Source: Fibrobacter sp.
GTDB lineage: Bacteria > Fibrobacterota > Fibrobacteria > Fibrobacterales > Fibrobacteraceae
Assembly: GCA_017649565.1 (NCBI GenBank)
Contig: JAGCGO010000082.1
Coordinates: forward strand, 1-64,000
DNA: 64,000 nt
Direction: 5' to 3'
The notes below the pieces were generated by a model. It saw only the letters and a list, made by a program, of their open reading frames with translations, was not told the origin of the DNA and searched no databases. Positions within the stretch are counted from its first letter, which is position 1, and each line of letters starts with the position of its first letter. The position numbers and the translations under genes are program-made. This document shows positions 35,121-44,343 of the stretch, piece by piece.

Positions 35121-37157
35121 TTAGCGGGCGTTCACCGCGTGGACGCTCTGGCCGACGCGGAGCATGTAGTTACCCGAATGCGGCAGGGTGATGGTCATGT
35201 CCGGGGTGTAGGCAACACCGCTCGAGATCATGCGGCCGTGGACATCGAACAAGGCGTAAGCGGCACCGACGCGGGCACCGGAGACCTGGACCTGACGACC
35301 GACGGTAGCGACACTGAGCTGCGGCACCAGGGAGGACACGTGAATGGCGTTCTCGCCGCCCTTGTCTCCGCTCTTGCTGCTAGAGCTATTCTTGCCGGAC
35401 TTACCGGAAGAGCTGGACTTGCCGCTATCATCGCCAGCGCTGGAACTGCTGGAGTTTGCACCAGGCTTCGCCTGCGGATGGACGATTATTTTCACGTCGT
35501 TGCCAGGCATCTTGAACGTGAGGGTCGTCTTCGCGCCGTTATCTTTCTGGCTGAGACTGGCAAGGCCCTCGGCTTCCAGAGAGAATCCGGAATATCCCGA
35601 AACAAGGGTGATTGTCACCTTTATTTCTTCGCCCAGCTTGGCGGTCTCCGGAGATACGCACTTGAGATCGCCGCAACCCGTCACGGTTATCTTGTACTCG
35701 GCAACCTTGTACGTCGCCTTCACAGTCACGTCGGATGCAGGCATCTTGAACTTGTAATCAGAGCCGTCCTTAGTCAATTTCACATTCTTGCCAGCCTTGG
35801 TCTTGACCGACAGGGATTCCATCGCATAGCCCGGCTCGGGATCCACGCGAAGCGTAATTTCGTTCCCTTCCATGGTGGCGTTCGGATACTGCTTCGAGAA
35901 CGAGCCCCCCATAAAAATGGAACCGCTATCGCTCTTAACGATATTGACATAATACAGGCCGTTATCTTCTTCGTCGGACGAGCCTGTGGCGCTGCTGCTA
36001 GAGGTTCCTTCCCCGCCGATACTGCTGGAAGATCCATCCTGCGAGCCTTCCGGATTCCCGGAAGAAGAAGACGAGGCAGAAGCCACCTTCTTGAAGCCGG
36101 CCATAATCACCGTGTCAAAACCGGGGACATTGTACGTGTAGACGCCATTACTCCCGGAGGTCTTCACCGTCACCGATTCATCACCGCTCTTAACCACCTT
36201 CACAAAATCTATCTGGTAGTTTTCGGCAGGCGTCACGGAGAACTCGACTTTAGAACCGTATTCCCGAAGAGGATCGCCGCTATACGACACAGAGCCATTG
36301 GCCTCGCCGCCATTGAGACTGACCCTGTATTGCTGCTTCTGGGACGTCATCGTAAAGGAAACGTCGTTCGACGGCATCTTGAATACGTAGATTGTCGTGT
36401 CTTTGTTGTCCACCTTGGAACAGATATCACTGTTGACAATCCCATCCATACTCAAGCTAGAAGGCCAGTGGCTTTCGGTGCCCAGAATCTTGATAGTCAC
36501 CGAGTCACCGACATTTGCAGAATCCGGAGCGGAACAGTTCAGGTTTTCGCATCCGTTGAGGGCAATCTTGAAACGGGTCGGTTTGACCATCAGGCTTTCC
36601 GCAACGGTAAAGGTCACGTCATGGCCAGGCATGGCGAACGAGTATATGTAATCTTCGCCCTGATGGCTTGTTGAGATGAGGCTGTCAGCAAGTCCTCTCA
36701 CACCCATCTTATAACCACCCTTCAAGGTGGAAGGCATGGTAATGGTGACGGTCACCTGGCTTCCGAATTCATGCACGGAAGCCTCGGGGCAAGTCAGCAG
36801 GGTGCAGCCGTTGACAGCGACATTGTAGGAACCCTTCTTGAACGCCCCCGAGAGGGTCACGTCAGACATAGGCATTATAAAGCTGAAGTAGTTGGTAGAA
36901 TCTTCTTGTAATGAAACTTTTTTTGTAGTATCATCCGTTTGGAAAGCTCTTGCCTGGTCCAAAACATACCCTGTAACCGGCGCATAATGCACCACGACCT
37001 GTTCGCCGGCATACACCGTTGTATCTGAAGCAAACCCGTTTCCAAAGAATTGAATTGTCCCGTTCGGGACGTTAGCAGCTTCCACTTTGAAAGTGCTTTT
37101 TACCGCAAAAGCCGCACTACACACGGCCAACAATACAAGAGCAAATTTCCTTATCAT
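35121..37157 (-). CDS. Secreted beta-repeat protein with Ser-rich linkers and T9SS-like tail
   Basis: 678 residues. Signal peptide (1-18, ending AAFA). At least six repeats of 75-90 residues of the bacterial-repeat type follow, each ending in a YxFxMPxxDVT motif (FSFIMPMSDVTLSGAF, YSFAMPGHDVTFTVA, YVFKMPSNDVSFTM, YKFKMPASDVTVKATY and others). Two Ser-rich linkers lie at about 360-395 and 575-605. The end (QLSVATVGRQVQVSG to GNYMLRVGQSVHAVNAR) is a type IX sorting-domain-like tail. Probably displayed on or released from the cell surface; binding partner unknown. AAGGAGACAA precedes the ATG. It follows the Nudix gene by 36 bases. Confidence 0.85.
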   Translation of the reverse strand: MIRKFALVLLAVCSAAFAVKSTFKVEAANVPNGTIQFFGNGFASDTTVYAGEQVVVHYAPVTGYVLDQARAFQTDDTTKKVSLQEDSTNYFSFIMPMSDVTLSGAFKKGSYNVAVNGCTLLTCPEASVHEFGSQVTVTITMPSTLKGGYKMGVRGLADSLISTSHQGEDYIYSFAMPGHDVTFTVAESLMVKPTRFKIALNGCENLNCSAPDSANVGDSVTIKILGTESHWPSSLSMDGIVNSDICSKVDNKDTTIYVFKMPSNDVSFTMTSQKQQYRVSLNGGEANGSVSYSGDPLREYGSKVEFSVTPAENYQIDFVKVVKSGDESVTVKTSGSNGVYTYNVPGFDTVIMAGFKKVASASSSSSGNPEGSQDGSSSSIGGEGTSSSSATGSSDEEDNGLYYVNIVKSDSGSIFMGGSFSKQYPNATMEGNEITLRVDPEPGYAMESLSVKTKAGKNVKLTKDGSDYKFKMPASDVTVKATYKVAEYKITVTGCGDLKCVSPETAKLGEEIKVTITLVSGYSGFSLEAEGLASLSQKDNGAKTTLTFKMPGNDVKIIVHPQAKPGANSSSSSAGDDSGKSSSSGKSGKNSSSSKSGDKGGENAIHVSSLVPQLSVATVGRQVQVSGARVGAAYALFDVHGRMISSGVAYTPDMTITLPHSGNYMLRVGQSVHAVNAR

Positions 37158-37193
37158 ATTTGTCTCCTTTTCCTTAACATGCCATTAATATAG

Positions 37194-37736
37194 CTAATTG
37201 CGGCCCCGCAAAACACCCAGCCAGCCATAGTCTTTTGGATGCTCTACGAATTTTGCGGAATTTTGCGCATATAGCGTAAAAAACTCATCCAGGGACATCC
37301 AGACGAAATCGTCCACCTCGCCCGGCTGCGGTACCAGACGGGAGGCTTCCTCGTCGGTAGCGAACGTCCGGTACGTATCATAATACTCGTTGTCAAGATA
37401 TGTCCCGCCATTCAATACGCATTCGTGGGTCGCCTCGAAAAGGTACTCGAGATCCTCGGGGGACTTGACCAGGCCCAGTTCCTCGCGGAGTTCGCGGATG
37501 GCGGCGTTCTTGCTGGAATCGCCCGCCGAGATATGCCCGGCACAGCTAGTATCGAGCAGGTTCGGGTTGTTTTCCTTGAGGTGGCTGCGCAGCTGGAACA
37601 GGACCTTGCCTTCGCTGTTGAAAACCCAGATGTGTACGGTACGGTGCCAGAGGCCTTCGGCATGTACGCGGGTGCGGCCGCAGGAATAGCCCGCGGGGGT
37701 ACCGTCCGGATTCAGGATATCTATCTGTTCTTCCAT
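37194..37736 (-). CDS. Nudix hydrolase
   Basis: 180-residue Nudix protein. The Nudix box reads GHISAGDSSKNAAIRELREELGL at about residues 71-93, with Asp in place of the first Glu and the catalytic REXXEE-type helix intact. The upstream WHRTVHIWVF and overall plan are like the IPP-isomerase/YfcD branch that hydrolyses nucleoside diphosphate-linked substrates; the substrate is unknown. The start MEEQIDIL is chosen because GCGGAGG lies seven bases before the ATG. A longer frame would reach 37781 without a ribosome binding site. Confidence 0.88.
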   Translation of the reverse strand: MEEQIDILNPDGTPAGYSCGRTRVHAEGLWHRTVHIWVFNSEGKVLFQLRSHLKENNPNLLDTSCAGHISAGDSSKNAAIRELREELGLVKSPEDLEYLFEATHECVLNGGTYLDNEYYDTYRTFATDEEASRLVPQPGEVDDFVWMSLDEFFTLYAQNSAKFVEHPKDYGWLGVLRGRN

Positions 37737-37797
37737 ACTAAACCTCCGCGACAAATATAGGTTAATCGGGCACGGCGGCATTATCTATCTTTATACC

Positions 37798-38910
37798 ATG
37801 ATATTCGATAGAGACGTATTGACAGGACTCCTGCGGAAAGCGGAGCAGGAAGGCGTGTTCCACAAGGCGGTGGCCGGGTTCATACTGCCCGACGGGAGCC
37901 GCGAGATTCTCGCGCTCAACACGCCCGAAGATACCGTCTTCGACATTGCGAGCCTTACCAAGGTGTGCCCCACGTCGACACTTGCCCTGTGCTATATCCT
38001 GGAAGGCCGCCTCTCTATCGACGCGAAAGTCGCCGACTACATCCCGGAATTACAGACAAACTACCGTGACGATGTCCGGGTATTCCACCTGCTCACGCAC
38101 AGCCTCGACTACCGCGTGCCGATGAAGACGCTTAGGACGCTCAGCCCCGAGGGAATCCTGAACGCGCTGTACACGTACCAGTTCGAAAAGGCGCCCGGCG
38201 AAGATTTCAACTACGGGAACCCGGCAAGCGTGCTCCTGGGAATCATACTGCAGCGGCTGGCGGGCGCGGACCTGCAGCAGCAGGGCCGGGAGCGGTTCTT
38301 TGAACCGCTCGGCATGAAGCGCAGCGGCTGGGACCCGCTCACGCGCGACTGGAACCCCGTCGCGAAGGGGGAAATCGCTCCCACCGAGATCTGCAGCTTC
38401 AGGGCCCGCGAAATCCAGGGCGAAATCCACGACGAGAGCGCCTGGGTGCTGCGCCAGCTGTTCCCGGTCGGCAGCGCCGGCATGTTCAGCTGCGTGCCCG
38501 ACCTGCTCCAGTTCGTGCAGATGGTGCTGAACGACGGGACGGCCACGACATCCGACGGCAAGGCCATACAGGTCGCGCCGAAGGGTATTCTTAAAATGGT
38601 CAGCGAGAACGCCTTTGCCCGCGAAGATGCAGCAAGGTTCATGCCCGCGGGCGCCACCGCCGCAGAAGGCGCCTGCACAGCCTTGGGCTGGGAACTTGCC
38701 CAGGGCAAGTTCATGGGGTCGCGCGTGTCGCCCCGTGCCTTCGGCAAGACGGGCTTCACCGGCGCAAGCATCGTCGCCGACCCCATCGCAGGCGCCGCAG
38801 CCGTATTGCTGAGCGACTTCACCTACCCGCACCGCGAACCAAACGCCGACCGCATACACGCCTTCCGCGCAAGCCTCGCCGACGCGTTCTTCGGGAATCT
38901 CCGGGCATAA
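37798..38910 (+). CDS. Beta-lactamase-fold serine hydrolase
   Basis: 370 residues of the serine beta-lactamase/class C penicillin-binding fold (PF00144). The catalytic SLTK motif is at residues 52-55, YGN at 139-141, and a plausible third motif (KTGFTG) is near residue 315. No signal peptide is obvious, so it is probably cytoplasmic or non-classically located, which argues for an esterase or peptidase role rather than antibiotic resistance. It is divergent from the Nudix gene, with about 60 bases between starts. Confidence 0.85.
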   Translation: MIFDRDVLTGLLRKAEQEGVFHKAVAGFILPDGSREILALNTPEDTVFDIASLTKVCPTSTLALCYILEGRLSIDAKVADYIPELQTNYRDDVRVFHLLTHSLDYRVPMKTLRTLSPEGILNALYTYQFEKAPGEDFNYGNPASVLLGIILQRLAGADLQQQGRERFFEPLGMKRSGWDPLTRDWNPVAKGEIAPTEICSFRAREIQGEIHDESAWVLRQLFPVGSAGMFSCVPDLLQFVQMVLNDGTATTSDGKAIQVAPKGILKMVSENAFAREDAARFMPAGATAAEGACTALGWELAQGKFMGSRVSPRAFGKTGFTGASIVADPIAGAAAVLLSDFTYPHREPNADRIHAFRASLADAFFGNLRA

Positions 38911-38936
38911 AAGAAACCCGGGACAAAGCCCCGGGC
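38908..38936 (-). terminator. Terminator of the DksA-type gene
   Basis: CCCGGGGC-loop-CCCGGG hairpin followed on the minus strand by TTTCTTTT. It overlaps the 3' end of the convergent serine hydrolase gene. Confidence 0.8.
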
Positions 38937-38961
38937 ATCCTAAAATTCCCCTCGGTCGAGC

Positions 38962-39435
38962 CTAGCGGCCGGAATTCTTGCGCATCATTTCCTTGCGCTG
39001 CTCTTCGGCAAAGAGCTTCGCCATCTCGATGCGGTTGTTTTCCTGTTCCTTCTTCTTGGTCTCTTCCTTGCAGTTCACGCACTTGGTCGCCGTCGGGACC
39101 GCGATGAGGCGGGCCTTCGGGATGAGTTCCTGGCAAACCTTGCACACGCCGAAAGTGCCCTTGCGGATACGGGTGAGCGCTTCCTCGAGGTACACGAGGT
39201 ACTTGCCTTCGCGGGCGGCAAGCGAGAAGTTCGTCTCGAGGGAGTTATAATCCGTCGCGGAATCGGCACTGTCGGAATCCGCACCGTCGCCGGCCTGGGC
39301 CTTCTGCCCCTGGAACACGTTGGCCTTTTCGGACTCGCTCTGGGCAGTCACCAACTGGCGGCGCTTTTCCAGCAGCATCTCCTCAAAAAACTTGAGATCG
39401 GCATCGCTCATTCTTGCGGGTTTCTTCTCGGCCAT
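38962..39435 (-). CDS. DksA/TraR-type zinc finger protein
   Basis: 157-residue protein with an N-terminal coiled coil and a C4 zinc finger formed by Cys98, Cys101, Cys119 and Cys122 (CKVC and CVNC). This is the DksA/TraR plan; such proteins bind in the RNA polymerase secondary channel and modulate transcription with ppGpp. The presumed coiled-coil tip holds DSDSADSATDYN near residues 53-64, which may supply the DxxDxA-like acidic tip. A charged tail (about 30 residues) after the finger is longer than in E. coli DksA. Confidence 0.9.
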   Translation of the reverse strand: MAEKKPARMSDADLKFFEEMLLEKRRQLVTAQSESEKANVFQGQKAQAGDGADSDSADSATDYNSLETNFSLAAREGKYLVYLEEALTRIRKGTFGVCKVCQELIPKARLIAVPTATKCVNCKEETKKKEQENNRIEMAKLFAEEQRKEMMRKNSGR

Positions 39436-39533
39436 AATATGTACTCCTTCTAGTAGAGTGGGACGCGTTGCACCTGGAGTGCTCGTTGTCGTTGTAATCT
39501 ATCCTTTTTGTTTACAAAAAGCAACAGCAAATG

Positions 39534-40448
39534 TTAAAAAATATCCACATTCAGTTTGAGGCCCTGCTTCTTCAAGTCCTCGATTAGGGCGTCAATATCG
39601 GCCGCCGTACGGTCCAATTCCTGCGACAACTTGCCTTTTTCGGCTAAAAACAGCCCAACCGAGTTGTCGTCGGCCTCGATTTTCTTCGCAAGTTCGTCCG
39701 CAGCACCCTGGAGGGATTTTGTCTTCTCGATGAGATTCTTGACTCGCGGGAGCATCGGTTTCGCCTTCTCGGCCATGTCGTCGCCCTTGGTCGCAACCTC
39801 GTCCAGGTCGGTTTTCACCTTGGTAAGAATGTCGCTGCAGTCGCCCATAAGGCTGTCGAAACTGGACCTCCACCCCTTGATTCGCGAGGCAACGGTGAAA
39901 GCAAGGCGGTTCGCCTTCCTGCCCACGCGCATGATCTGCTCGTCCATCGGCTGGATGACGGTACTGTCCGTCTTTTCGAGTTCCACGCGGAGCTCGCGGA
40001 TGTCGGCGAGGATTTCACGCAAGCCCTTGGTAATGCCCGAGGCGCCTTCCTCGTAAAATCCCTTCACGGTATCGCCGTCGGCCACATATTCCTTGCCGTC
40101 GCCGGAAAGCACGTTGAGTTCGCGTTCGCCCATGAGCCCTGCGGTAATGAGCCTGAACTGAGAATTCCTGGGAATCTTCGTGCTGGCGAGGACCTCCGCC
40201 GTAACATAGACGGCGTCTTCGGCCAGTTCCACCTTGAGCACCTGACCGCAGCTGATACCGCGGACAGCGACCCGGTTACCCGGCATGAGCGTACCGATCT
40301 TCTCGAAACTCACGACAAAGACCATACGCTTGTGGTACGGGCTGGACGGATGATAGAGGAACCATGCGCCACATATCCCCACAAGCAGCACTATCGCGAT
40401 GCAGAGGGGGATTATGTTACGCCTTATCTTGTAAGCAACGTTATTCAT
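39534..40448 (-). CDS. MlaD/MCE-domain lipid transport protein
   Basis: 304 residues. One membrane helix (about 13-31), then a single MCE domain at about 40-125 (VSFEKIGTLMPGNRVAVRGISCGQV, ITAGLMGERELNVL), and a long helical periplasmic tail (LREILADIRELRVELEKTD and onward). MCE proteins bind phospholipids in the envelope. It starts two bases after the hprK stop (TAAAGATG), so translation is coupled. No permease or ATPase partner is adjacent, so its transporter must be elsewhere. Confidence 0.9.
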   Translation of the reverse strand: MNNVAYKIRRNIIPLCIAIVLLVGICGAWFLYHPSSPYHKRMVFVVSFEKIGTLMPGNRVAVRGISCGQVLKVELAEDAVYVTAEVLASTKIPRNSQFRLITAGLMGERELNVLSGDGKEYVADGDTVKGFYEEGASGITKGLREILADIRELRVELEKTDSTVIQPMDEQIMRVGRKANRLAFTVASRIKGWRSSFDSLMGDCSDILTKVKTDLDEVATKGDDMAEKAKPMLPRVKNLIEKTKSLQGAADELAKKIEADDNSVGLFLAEKGKLSQELDRTAADIDALIEDLKKQGLKLNVDIF

Positions 40449-40450
40449 CT

Positions 40451-41482
40451 TTATTCATACGGGGACCAGTGCTGCGGGTCGACCTGCAGCAGGTCGTCAG
40501 TGTATTCGCCCTTCGCCTTGGCCTTGATTTTCTGCATCAGCGTCTCGTTGAAGTCCTGGGCGACATTCTGCCCGTTCATCTTCATCAGCGCGTTCATCGC
40601 GATGACTTCGGAAATCACGGTCAGGTTCTTGCCCGGCGCGACCGGGATGATCACCTTCGGGATAGAAACTCCCATGATGGATTCCTGCTGCTCGTTCAGG
40701 CCCGTGCGGTCATAGCTCACGTCCTGCCTCCAGGGCTGCAGTTCCACGATGACCTCGATCTTTTTCACCTTGCGGATGGCGTGAATACCGAACATCGAGC
40801 GGATGTCGAGAATTCCCACGCCGCGGATTTCCATGTGGTGCCGGATAAGCGGGTCGGGACGGCCGACGATACAGTTACCCACGTGACTGATATGCACGAC
40901 GTCGTCGGCGACCATGCGGTGGCCGCTTTCGACAAGGTCCAGGACACATTCGGACTTGCCCACGTTGCTGTCGCCCACATAGAGCATGCCGATACCGTAG
41001 ACGTCGACAAGGCTCCCGTGGATGATAGCGTGCGGGGCGAAGTACTCTTCCAGAATGCGCTGGGAGAGCTTGTTGAATTCGTAAGTGTGGAGCGTCGTAA
41101 AGAACAGCGGGATATGCAGCTTGAGGCACATCTCCCGGAGTTCCTTGTGCGGAGTCTGGTCGTGCGTCACCACCCACATCGGGGCGTGGAACACGGAAAG
41201 GTTGTCAAATATCTTCTTGCGCGCCTCGGCGCCTATGGATTCCAGGTAGTTCCATTCGGTATGGCCGACCACCTGTATCTGCTGCGAGCTGTACACCGCC
41301 GTATAGCCAGCCATGGCAAGCCCGGGACGGTGAATGCCGCTTTCGGCAATGAAGGAGTCCAGGTCCTCTTCCGGAGAACACTGCACCAGCTGCAAGTCTT
41401 TGCCGTAATGGCAAAAAAAGTCCCGCACCGAGAGCTTTTCCCGGTGCAGGATCTTGAGATCTTTCAGTCTTGTGTCCGCCAC
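40451..41482 (-). CDS. hprK: HPr kinase/phosphorylase
   Basis: 343 residues. N-terminal HprK domain, then the P-loop GDSNVGKSE starting at residue 170 and the family signature MEIRGVGILDI at 217-227. It phosphorylates and dephosphorylates HPr on Ser46 and so links carbon state to gene control. It starts with GTG four bases after the hpf stop. Location beside hpf and rpoN is the arrangement known from many Gram-negative bacteria, where it works with an incomplete phosphotransferase system. Confidence 0.95.
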   Translation of the reverse strand: MADTRLKDLKILHREKLSVRDFFCHYGKDLQLVQCSPEEDLDSFIAESGIHRPGLAMAGYTAVYSSQQIQVVGHTEWNYLESIGAEARKKIFDNLSVFHAPMWVVTHDQTPHKELREMCLKLHIPLFFTTLHTYEFNKLSQRILEEYFAPHAIIHGSLVDVYGIGMLYVGDSNVGKSECVLDLVESGHRMVADDVVHISHVGNCIVGRPDPLIRHHMEIRGVGILDIRSMFGIHAIRKVKKIEVIVELQPWRQDVSYDRTGLNEQQESIMGVSIPKVIIPVAPGKNLTVISEVIAMNALMKMNGQNVAQDFNETLMQKIKAKAKGEYTDDLLQVDPQHWSPYE

Positions 41483-41485
41483 TGC

Positions 41486-41803
41486 CTATGCCAAATCGGA
41501 AAGCGGCTGTGCGCGGTGGTCGTTCTGCTTGTCATTGGCCTTCTTCAGCTGGATCTTGGCGCGTTCGAGAGCGACATCCACGGCCTTGCCCATGTTTTCT
41601 TCGTCGGCAGATGCAACGACTACGGAACCGGTGATGTTGATGGAGATTTCGCAATGACGCAGGTGTTCCACTTCGTGGTCCAAGATGACGGAGGCACTAG
41701 TAATGTTCGGGTAAAAACGGGCGAGCTTATCCATTTCTTCCTGGATACGATCCTGGAGACCGGCAGATGCATTAAAATGACGAGCAGAAAAATTGATATC
41801 CAT
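41486..41803 (-). CDS. hpf: Ribosome hibernation-promoting factor, short form
   Basis: 105 residues, the short HPF/YfiA form (MDINFSARHFNASAGLQDRI to AKIQLKKANDKQ). It binds the 30S decoding region and inactivates ribosomes in starvation. ACGGAGG precedes the ATG. It lies 150 bases downstream of rpoN and four bases before hprK. Confidence 0.94.
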   Translation of the reverse strand: MDINFSARHFNASAGLQDRIQEEMDKLARFYPNITSASVILDHEVEHLRHCEISINITGSVVVASADEENMGKAVDVALERAKIQLKKANDKQNDHRAQPLSDLA

Positions 41804-41954
41804 GATAAAACCTCCGTTAGTTATCGTAAGTTATGGCGCGGAAGGTATCTTTCCGTTCCGCATTAAGAGTATATACATCTTTTTTTGTAAAAAAAGCAAA
41901 CTTTTCGCACATTTTTGTTACAAAAACAGCATCCAAACGAGAATAATGCCCAAA

Positions 41955-43595
41955 TTACACCGTTTTCCGCAATCTGGCCGGCAGGATTTTCAGCTCTTCC
42001 TCCCTGTACTTGGCCACCGTGCGGCGGGCAACCTTGATTCCCTGCTCCAATAGCTTGTCGGCAATGGCCTGGTCCGAAAGGGGCTTTTTCTTGTCTTCCG
42101 CGGCCACGAGGGCCTTGATCGTGTCCAAAATCTTGGCGGACCCTACCACCTCGGCATCCGAGGACTCCCCCTGCTTGACACCCGAGGTAAAGAAGTCCTT
42201 GATCTCGCGGACTCCGAAGGGGGTCTCGACGTACTTTCCGTTCGTCACGCGGTTCACGGTGCTCACGTCGCGGCCCACGTCGTCGGCGATTTCCTGCAGG
42301 ATCATCGGCTTGAGTGCCGCCGGGCCCTTCTCGAAAAATTCCTTCTGGCGCTTGACGATGGCGCGCATGACCAGTTCCATGGTGGAATGGCGGTTGTCCA
42401 CGGCCGTCATGAACTCCTTCGCGCGGCGGAGCTTGTCCGCAATGAAGTCGCGGTCGGCCTTGGGGAGATTCCTGTTCTGCAGCATGTCGAGGTACATCTT
42501 GTTGATGCGGAGCGACTTCTGGCTCCTGGACTTGAACACCTCGACCTCGAAATGGCCGCGCTTCTCGTAGACGCGCATGTCCGGGGAAATCGACATGGAG
42601 GGGGCGTTGGATATCTGGAGGCCGGGATGCGGCGTGAGGCGGGCAAGGCTACCCACAGCCTGCTGGATGGCGTCGGTAGACACTCCCAGCTCCTTGGCAA
42701 TCTTTGCATACCGCAGCGCGTTCAGGTCGTCGAAATGCGTCTCGAGGATGCGGATGGCAAGCTCGGGGAAATCCGGGATGGCGTAGGCCTGGATCAGGAA
42801 GCATTCCCGCAAGTCGCGGGCGCCAATGCCGCGAGGCTGGAACGACTGCAAGACGTGGAAGGCCTCGCGGACAGGGAGCGATGCCTCGTCCAGTTCCAGT
42901 TCCGACGAAAGCACCGACTCGATTTCCACGACGAAGGCATCGCTCGCCATTGCCCTCGCAATGGCCGCGCCCGCCTTGAGCCCCTGCACGAACCCGTTCT
43001 CGTCCAGGGAATTGATGAGGTATTCCACCAGGCTACGGAAATGCGTATCGTCGCAGCCGGCCTCGCGCAGCTGCTCCTGCAGCTCGTGCGTCCCGTTCCA
43101 TTCGCGCAGCTGGTTCTTGAGCTTGTCCTGCAGGCTCAGGTCAATGTCTTTAACAGGGCGGTCCCATTCGTCGTCCGGGTCCGCAGGCCCCGCATTCAAG
43201 TCCTTGAAGGGAGCGTCGGTGTCGGAGTAGCCGTCGTTCAGGTAGGAACCCCAGTCCAGTTCGGCATTCGTCGCACCGTCGAGCATGCCGCGGTCTACCG
43301 CAGCACTGTCGTCCAGGTCGCCACGCTCGTATTCGCGCGGGTCCATGGCCTCGCCCGGGTTCGCCTCGTCGTCACCACGGGAATCCCTGTTCTCGGCCTC
43401 GGCGGCATAGTCCTCGTACGAAATGTCGTCGCCGCCGTCGTCCAATTCCAGAAGCGGGTTCGCCTCGACCTCCTCCTTGATGGCGGTCTCCAATTCCAGC
43501 GAGTTCTTCTGCAAAATCGTCACGGACTGCAGCAACTGCGGCGAGAGCGTCTGCTCCAGCCGCTGGCCCTGTCCAAGCTGCATCGTAACGTCCAT
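41955..43595 (-). CDS. rpoN: RNA polymerase sigma-54 factor
   Basis: 546 residues. The N-terminal activator region has MQLGQGQRLEQTLSPQLLQSV, then a long acidic linker (about 50-160), the core-binding domain, and the C-terminal RpoN box ARRTVAKYREE that reads the -24 element. It starts ten bases after lptB. Length is slightly above the usual 480-500 because of the acidic linker. Confidence 0.97.
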   Translation of the reverse strand: MDVTMQLGQGQRLEQTLSPQLLQSVTILQKNSLELETAIKEEVEANPLLELDDGGDDISYEDYAAEAENRDSRGDDEANPGEAMDPREYERGDLDDSAAVDRGMLDGATNAELDWGSYLNDGYSDTDAPFKDLNAGPADPDDEWDRPVKDIDLSLQDKLKNQLREWNGTHELQEQLREAGCDDTHFRSLVEYLINSLDENGFVQGLKAGAAIARAMASDAFVVEIESVLSSELELDEASLPVREAFHVLQSFQPRGIGARDLRECFLIQAYAIPDFPELAIRILETHFDDLNALRYAKIAKELGVSTDAIQQAVGSLARLTPHPGLQISNAPSMSISPDMRVYEKRGHFEVEVFKSRSQKSLRINKMYLDMLQNRNLPKADRDFIADKLRRAKEFMTAVDNRHSTMELVMRAIVKRQKEFFEKGPAALKPMILQEIADDVGRDVSTVNRVTNGKYVETPFGVREIKDFFTSGVKQGESSDAEVVGSAKILDTIKALVAAEDKKKPLSDQAIADKLLEQGIKVARRTVAKYREEELKILPARLRKTV

Positions 43596-43605
43596 CTAAA
43601 ATCTC

Positions 43606-44343
43606 CTAGTCCAGGCGGAAGCTGTCGCCCAGGTAAATGCGCCTTGCCTCGGCGTCGTTCGCAAGGTGCTCCGACGAACCTTCCGTCAGCACCTGGCTCT
43701 TGTACATGATGTAGGCGCGGTCCGTAATCGAGAGCGTCTCGCGCACGTTATGGTCGGTAATGAGGATGCCCATGCCCTTGTCCTTGAGCCCCGAAATGAT
43801 GGACTGGATGTCGGCCACGGCGATGGGGTCAATACCCGCGAAAGGTTCGTCCAGCAAGAGGAACGAGGGATCGCTCGCAAGGGCGCGCGCAATCTCGAGG
43901 CGGCGGCGTTCGCCACCCGAGCAGCTCATCGACTTCGTCTTGCGGATATGCGTAATCTTGAATTCCTCGAGCAGTTCTTCCAGGCGGCGCTTGCGTTCAC
44001 GACGCTTCATGTCCTGCGTCTCGAGGATGGCCATGATGTTGTTCTCGACGGAGAGCTTGCGGAAGATGGAAGCTTCCTGCGGCAAGTAGCCAAGCCCCAG
44101 GCGGGCACGCTTGTACATGGGCTTGTCCGTCATTTCCACGTCGTCCAAGAAGATGTGCCCCGCGTCGGGACGGACCATGCCCACAATCATGTAGAACGTG
44201 GTCGTCTTTCCGGCACCGTTGGGACCGAGCAGGCCGACAATCTCGCCCTGCGACACGCTGATGGACACGTCGCTCACCACCTGGCGTCCCCCGTAAATCT
44301 TGCGCAGCTTGTCGGTGCGAATGGTACTGACTAGGTTCTTCAT
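43606..44343 (-). CDS. lptB: LPS export ABC transporter ATP-binding protein
   Basis: 245 residues. Walker [10 protein letters not shown] near residue 39, the Q-loop, signature CSGGERRR near residue 139, Walker [13 protein letters not shown]. LptB powers extraction of lipopolysaccharide by LptFG. Its ATG overlaps the lptA stop by four bases (ATGA), and rpoN follows. The position in an lptC-lptA-lptB-rpoN row confirms the role. Confidence 0.97.
   Translation of the reverse strand: MKNLVSTIRTDKLRKIYGGRQVVSDVSISVSQGEIVGLLGPNGAGKTTTFYMIVGMVRPDAGHIFLDDVEMTDKPMYKRARLGLGYLPQEASIFRKLSVENNIMAILETQDMKRRERKRRLEELLEEFKITHIRKTKSMSCSGGERRRLEIARALASDPSFLLLDEPFAGIDPIAVADIQSIISGLKDKGMGILITDHNVRETLSITDRAYIMYKSQVLTEGSSEHLANDAEARRIYLGDSFRLD

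Noticed and set aside
38211..38859. Long reverse frames opposite the serine hydrolase gene
   Set aside because: Shadow frames; the plus-strand gene has SLTK and YGN motifs in the right order.
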